Source: Deinococcus sp. (GTDB taxonomy: Bacteria; Deinococcota; Deinococci; Deinococcales; Deinococcaceae). From it: DNA of 6,857 nucleotides. A model generated the notes under the pieces. The model was not told the origin of the DNA, did no database searches, and worked only from the letters and a program-made list of their open reading frames with translations. Of the stretch, positions 5,067 to 6,857 are shown one piece after another. The position numbers and the translations under genes are program-made. Every line of letters starts with the position of its first letter. Position 1 is the stretch's first letter. The stretch lies in assembly GCF_018260555.1 (NCBI RefSeq), contig NZ_JAGLBB010000101.1, positions 1 to 6,857 of the forward strand, written 5' to 3'.

Positions 5067-6764
5067 ATGAAGTACTGGGTGGTAGGGATAACGGCAGTCG
5101 CACTCCTCGGAGGGGCGCTCGCCATGGGTGTCGCGACGCAACCGGACGGCAAGATGGCCCCCGGACTGCACATTGCCGGCGTGGACGTCGGCGGCCTGAA
5201 CCGCGAGCAGGCCCTCAGCGCGCTCGGAAACCGGGCGGCCGCCGCGCCCCAGGTCACGGTCCGCGCCGGCAAGAACAACTGGACGGTCGCGGCCGACACA
5301 CTCGGCTGGCACGCCGACGCTGAAACCAGCGTGCAGGCCGCGCAGAAGATCACCGCCGAGCGCGGCGTGCTGGAGAGGTTGCAGGGTCTGGTGGGCGCGG
5401 CGCCGGTGCAGGACATTCCCCTGACGGCGGCCGTGGACGCTGCGGAGGCCAGGGCGGCCCTGAACTCCCTGACGGCCGGGCTGAACGCGGCTCCCAGAAA
5501 CGCCAGCGTGTACTTCGACAAAACCAGCATGAAGTACGCCGTGAAACCGGGCGTGACCGGCGTGAAGGTCGATGTGACCGGCGCTGTGAACGCCTACGTG
5601 GCCAACCCCGCCCTGACCACCCTGACGGTCGCGGCGACCGAGCAGGCCCCGCAGTACACCACCGAGGCCCTGAGTGCCTACGCGAAACAGGGCAACGCGC
5701 TGGCGCGCCCGTTCACTGTGACACTCGGCACCACAGGTCGCACCGGCACCCTGAACGCCCTTCAGGTCGCGGACCTGTACTGGGTTCGTGAAACCGGGAT
5801 CGTGCCCGACGAGACGACCCTCAAGGCCGCCTTCGGTCGCCTGGCCGGCTTTGTCGATCAGCCTGCCCAGAACGCCCGCTACGCCCTTCAGGGCGGCAAG
5901 CTGGTCAAGGTCAGGGAGCGCGCCGGGGTCGTCACGGACCGCGCCGCCGCGTACGCCGTCTTCCGCAAGAGCGTGCTGGACGTCATGCAGAAGGCGGCCG
6001 TGTTTCCCAGCCGTCTGGATAAACCCACCCTGACCCTGGCGAGCCTCCCGGATGCCGGGGCCCTGGAGCTGATCACCACGGGCCGCAGCACCTACTACCA
6101 CTCCAGCGCCGCGCGCCGCACGAATATCGCCAACGCCGCCGCCAAGATCAACGGCGCCGTCGTGCCCGCCGGTGAGGTCTTCTCGTTCCTGAAGGCCCTG
6201 GGCGGCATTGACGCCTCGAACGGGTTCGTGGGCGGCCTGATCATCAGTGGTGGCCGCACCGTGGACGGTCTGGGCGGCGGCGTGTGCCAGGTCAGCACGA
6301 CCACCTTCCGCGCGCTGTACCAGGCGGGCCTGCCGGTCGTGGAACGCAACCAGCATTCGTACCGTGTGGGCTACTACGAACCGCAGGTGGGCTTCGAGGC
6401 CGCCGTGTACGATCCGGGGCTGGACCTGAAGATGAAAAACGACACGAGCGCGCCCATCCTGATCAAGACCGTCAACAACAACGCCACCAGTACCCTGGAC
6501 GTGCAGGTCTGGGGCGTGAAACCCAAACGGACGGTGACGGTCAACCCCGCCGTCATCACGGCCCGCGTGCCGCACCCCGCTCCCAAGTACGTGGTGAACC
6601 CGTCCCTGCGTCCCGGCCAGATGACCCAGGTGGACTGGGCCGCCGACGGGTACAGCCTGTACATTAGCCGTACCATCCGTGACGCCAAAGGCACCCGCAG
6701 CGACCGCGTCAGCACCGTGTACAAACCCTGGCAGGCGGTGTACGAAACCGGCCCCAGGAGTTGA
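5067..6764 (+). CDS. Exported VanW-family protein with PG-binding-like domains
   Basis: The start codon opens a hydrophobic N-terminal segment (about residues 4-23, VVGITAVALLGGALAMGVA) that acts as a signal peptide or membrane anchor; there is no lipobox Cys. Next comes LHIAGVDVGGLNREQA (about 34-49), the lead-in typical of PG_binding_4/YoaR proteins. Two such domains seem present, about 55-200 (with PRNASVYFD at 143-151) and about 210-320. The VanW domain proper spans about 350-480. It includes TNIANAA (Thr352), VVPAGEVFSFLKALGGID, the signature GGGVCQVSTTTFRA with Cys407, ERNQHSYRVGYYEP, and KNDTSAPILIKT. The last 70-80 residues resemble a G5-like domain ending STVYKPW. The length (565 residues) fits exported YoaR/VanW proteins. 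The biochemical role of the family is not established; cell-wall binding is inferred. Despite the name, nothing here suggests vancomycin resistance, because no vanHAX genes are present. The stop TGA (6762-6764) lies inside a heptad repeat. Confidence 0.9.
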   Translation: MKYWVVGITAVALLGGALAMGVATQPDGKMAPGLHIAGVDVGGLNREQALSALGNRAAAAPQVTVRAGKNNWTVAADTLGWHADAETSVQAAQKITAERGVLERLQGLVGAAPVQDIPLTAAVDAAEARAALNSLTAGLNAAPRNASVYFDKTSMKYAVKPGVTGVKVDVTGAVNAYVANPALTTLTVAATEQAPQYTTEALSAYAKQGNALARPFTVTLGTTGRTGTLNALQVADLYWVRETGIVPDETTLKAAFGRLAGFVDQPAQNARYALQGGKLVKVRERAGVVTDRAAAYAVFRKSVLDVMQKAAVFPSRLDKPTLTLASLPDAGALELITTGRSTYYHSSAARRTNIANAAAKINGAVVPAGEVFSFLKALGGIDASNGFVGGLIISGGRTVDGLGGGVCQVSTTTFRALYQAGLPVVERNQHSYRVGYYEPQVGFEAAVYDPGLDLKMKNDTSAPILIKTVNNNATSTLDVQVWGVKPKRTVTVNPAVITARVPHPAPKYVVNPSLRPGQMTQVDWAADGYSLYISRTIRDAKGTRSDRVSTVYKPWQAVYETGPRS

Positions 6765-6787
6765 TGGACGACGGTTGATGGTTGACT
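6760..6787. repeat. GTTGATG heptad repeats at the 3' end of vanW
   Basis: Four heptads in register read GTTGATG (6760), GACGACG (6767), GTTGATG (6774) and GTTGACT (6781). The first supplies the stop codon TGA of the VanW-family gene. The unit is the same as in the malQ 3' region at 2524-2551, here without the opposed arm. Confidence 0.8.
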
Positions 6788-6803
6788 GACATCTTTCAGT
6801 TTT
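6785..6803 (+). terminator. Weak candidate terminator after vanW
   Basis: ACTGA (6785-6789) can pair with TCAGT (6796-6800) around a six-base loop, and TTTT (6800-6803) follows. The stem is only five pairs with two G-C pairs, so it would be weak on its own. It is in the right place, 20 bases after the stop. Confidence 0.3.
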
Positions 6804-6857
6804 AGAAAAGGACGTCCAGCACGGCTTCTGACCTCAGAATGAGGGTGTGAAACAGAA

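Noticed and set aside
5052..6575. Long minus-strand open frame opposite the VanW-family gene
   Set aside because: It is a shadow frame without recognisable motifs; the + strand gene has signal peptide and VanW signatures.
5067..6764. Vancomycin resistance determinant
   Set aside because: VanW-domain proteins are widespread in bacteria without resistance; no vanHAX, vanRS or D-Ala-D-Lac ligase is present.

Overview
The window looks like chromosomal DNA of a Deinococcus species. The DNA is GC-rich with strong third-position G/C bias. The class III aminotransferase resembles the Deinococcus/Thermus LysJ enzymes. Several genes have a TANNNT-type -10 box (TACACT, TACCCT) just upstream of an ATG with no Shine-Dalgarno sequence, as in the leaderless transcripts common in Deinococcus. 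The genus call is inference, not a database result.

All five recognised genes are on the + strand and each seems to be its own transcription unit. (1) 1-722: C-terminal part of a zinc N-acetylmuramoyl-L-alanine amidase, cut by the window start. (2) 1009-2511: 4-alpha-glucanotransferase (malQ, GH77). (3) 2610-3182: PduO-type ATP:cob(I)alamin adenosyltransferase. (4) 3536-4819: LysJ/ArgD-type aminotransferase. (5) 5067-6764: exported VanW-family protein with peptidoglycan-binding-like repeats. The genes do not form one pathway. The amidase and VanW protein point to the cell envelope, malQ to maltodextrin/glycogen metabolism, the adenosyltransferase to coenzyme B12, and LysJ to lysine and possibly ornithine or arginine. 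Ornithine is the cross-linking diamino acid of Deinococcus peptidoglycan, so a loose envelope link through LysJ is conceivable.

The most interesting material lies between the genes. Four of the five gene ends carry a short tandem repeat: a 13-mer after the amidase, a GTTGATG-type heptad forming a long hairpin after malQ, a 15-mer that begins inside lysJ and runs through its stop codon, and the heptad again built into the vanW stop codon. A clear terminator follows lysJ. Upstream of malQ and vanW there are short leader ORFs that overlap the gene start as ATGA. The 353-base gap between the adenosyltransferase and lysJ holds no recognised gene. It contains a short open frame of unknown status, a GC-rich hairpin, and an AT-rich promoter-like island with a palindrome. 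I found no RNA gene, transposase, CRISPR array or clear novel multi-gene system.
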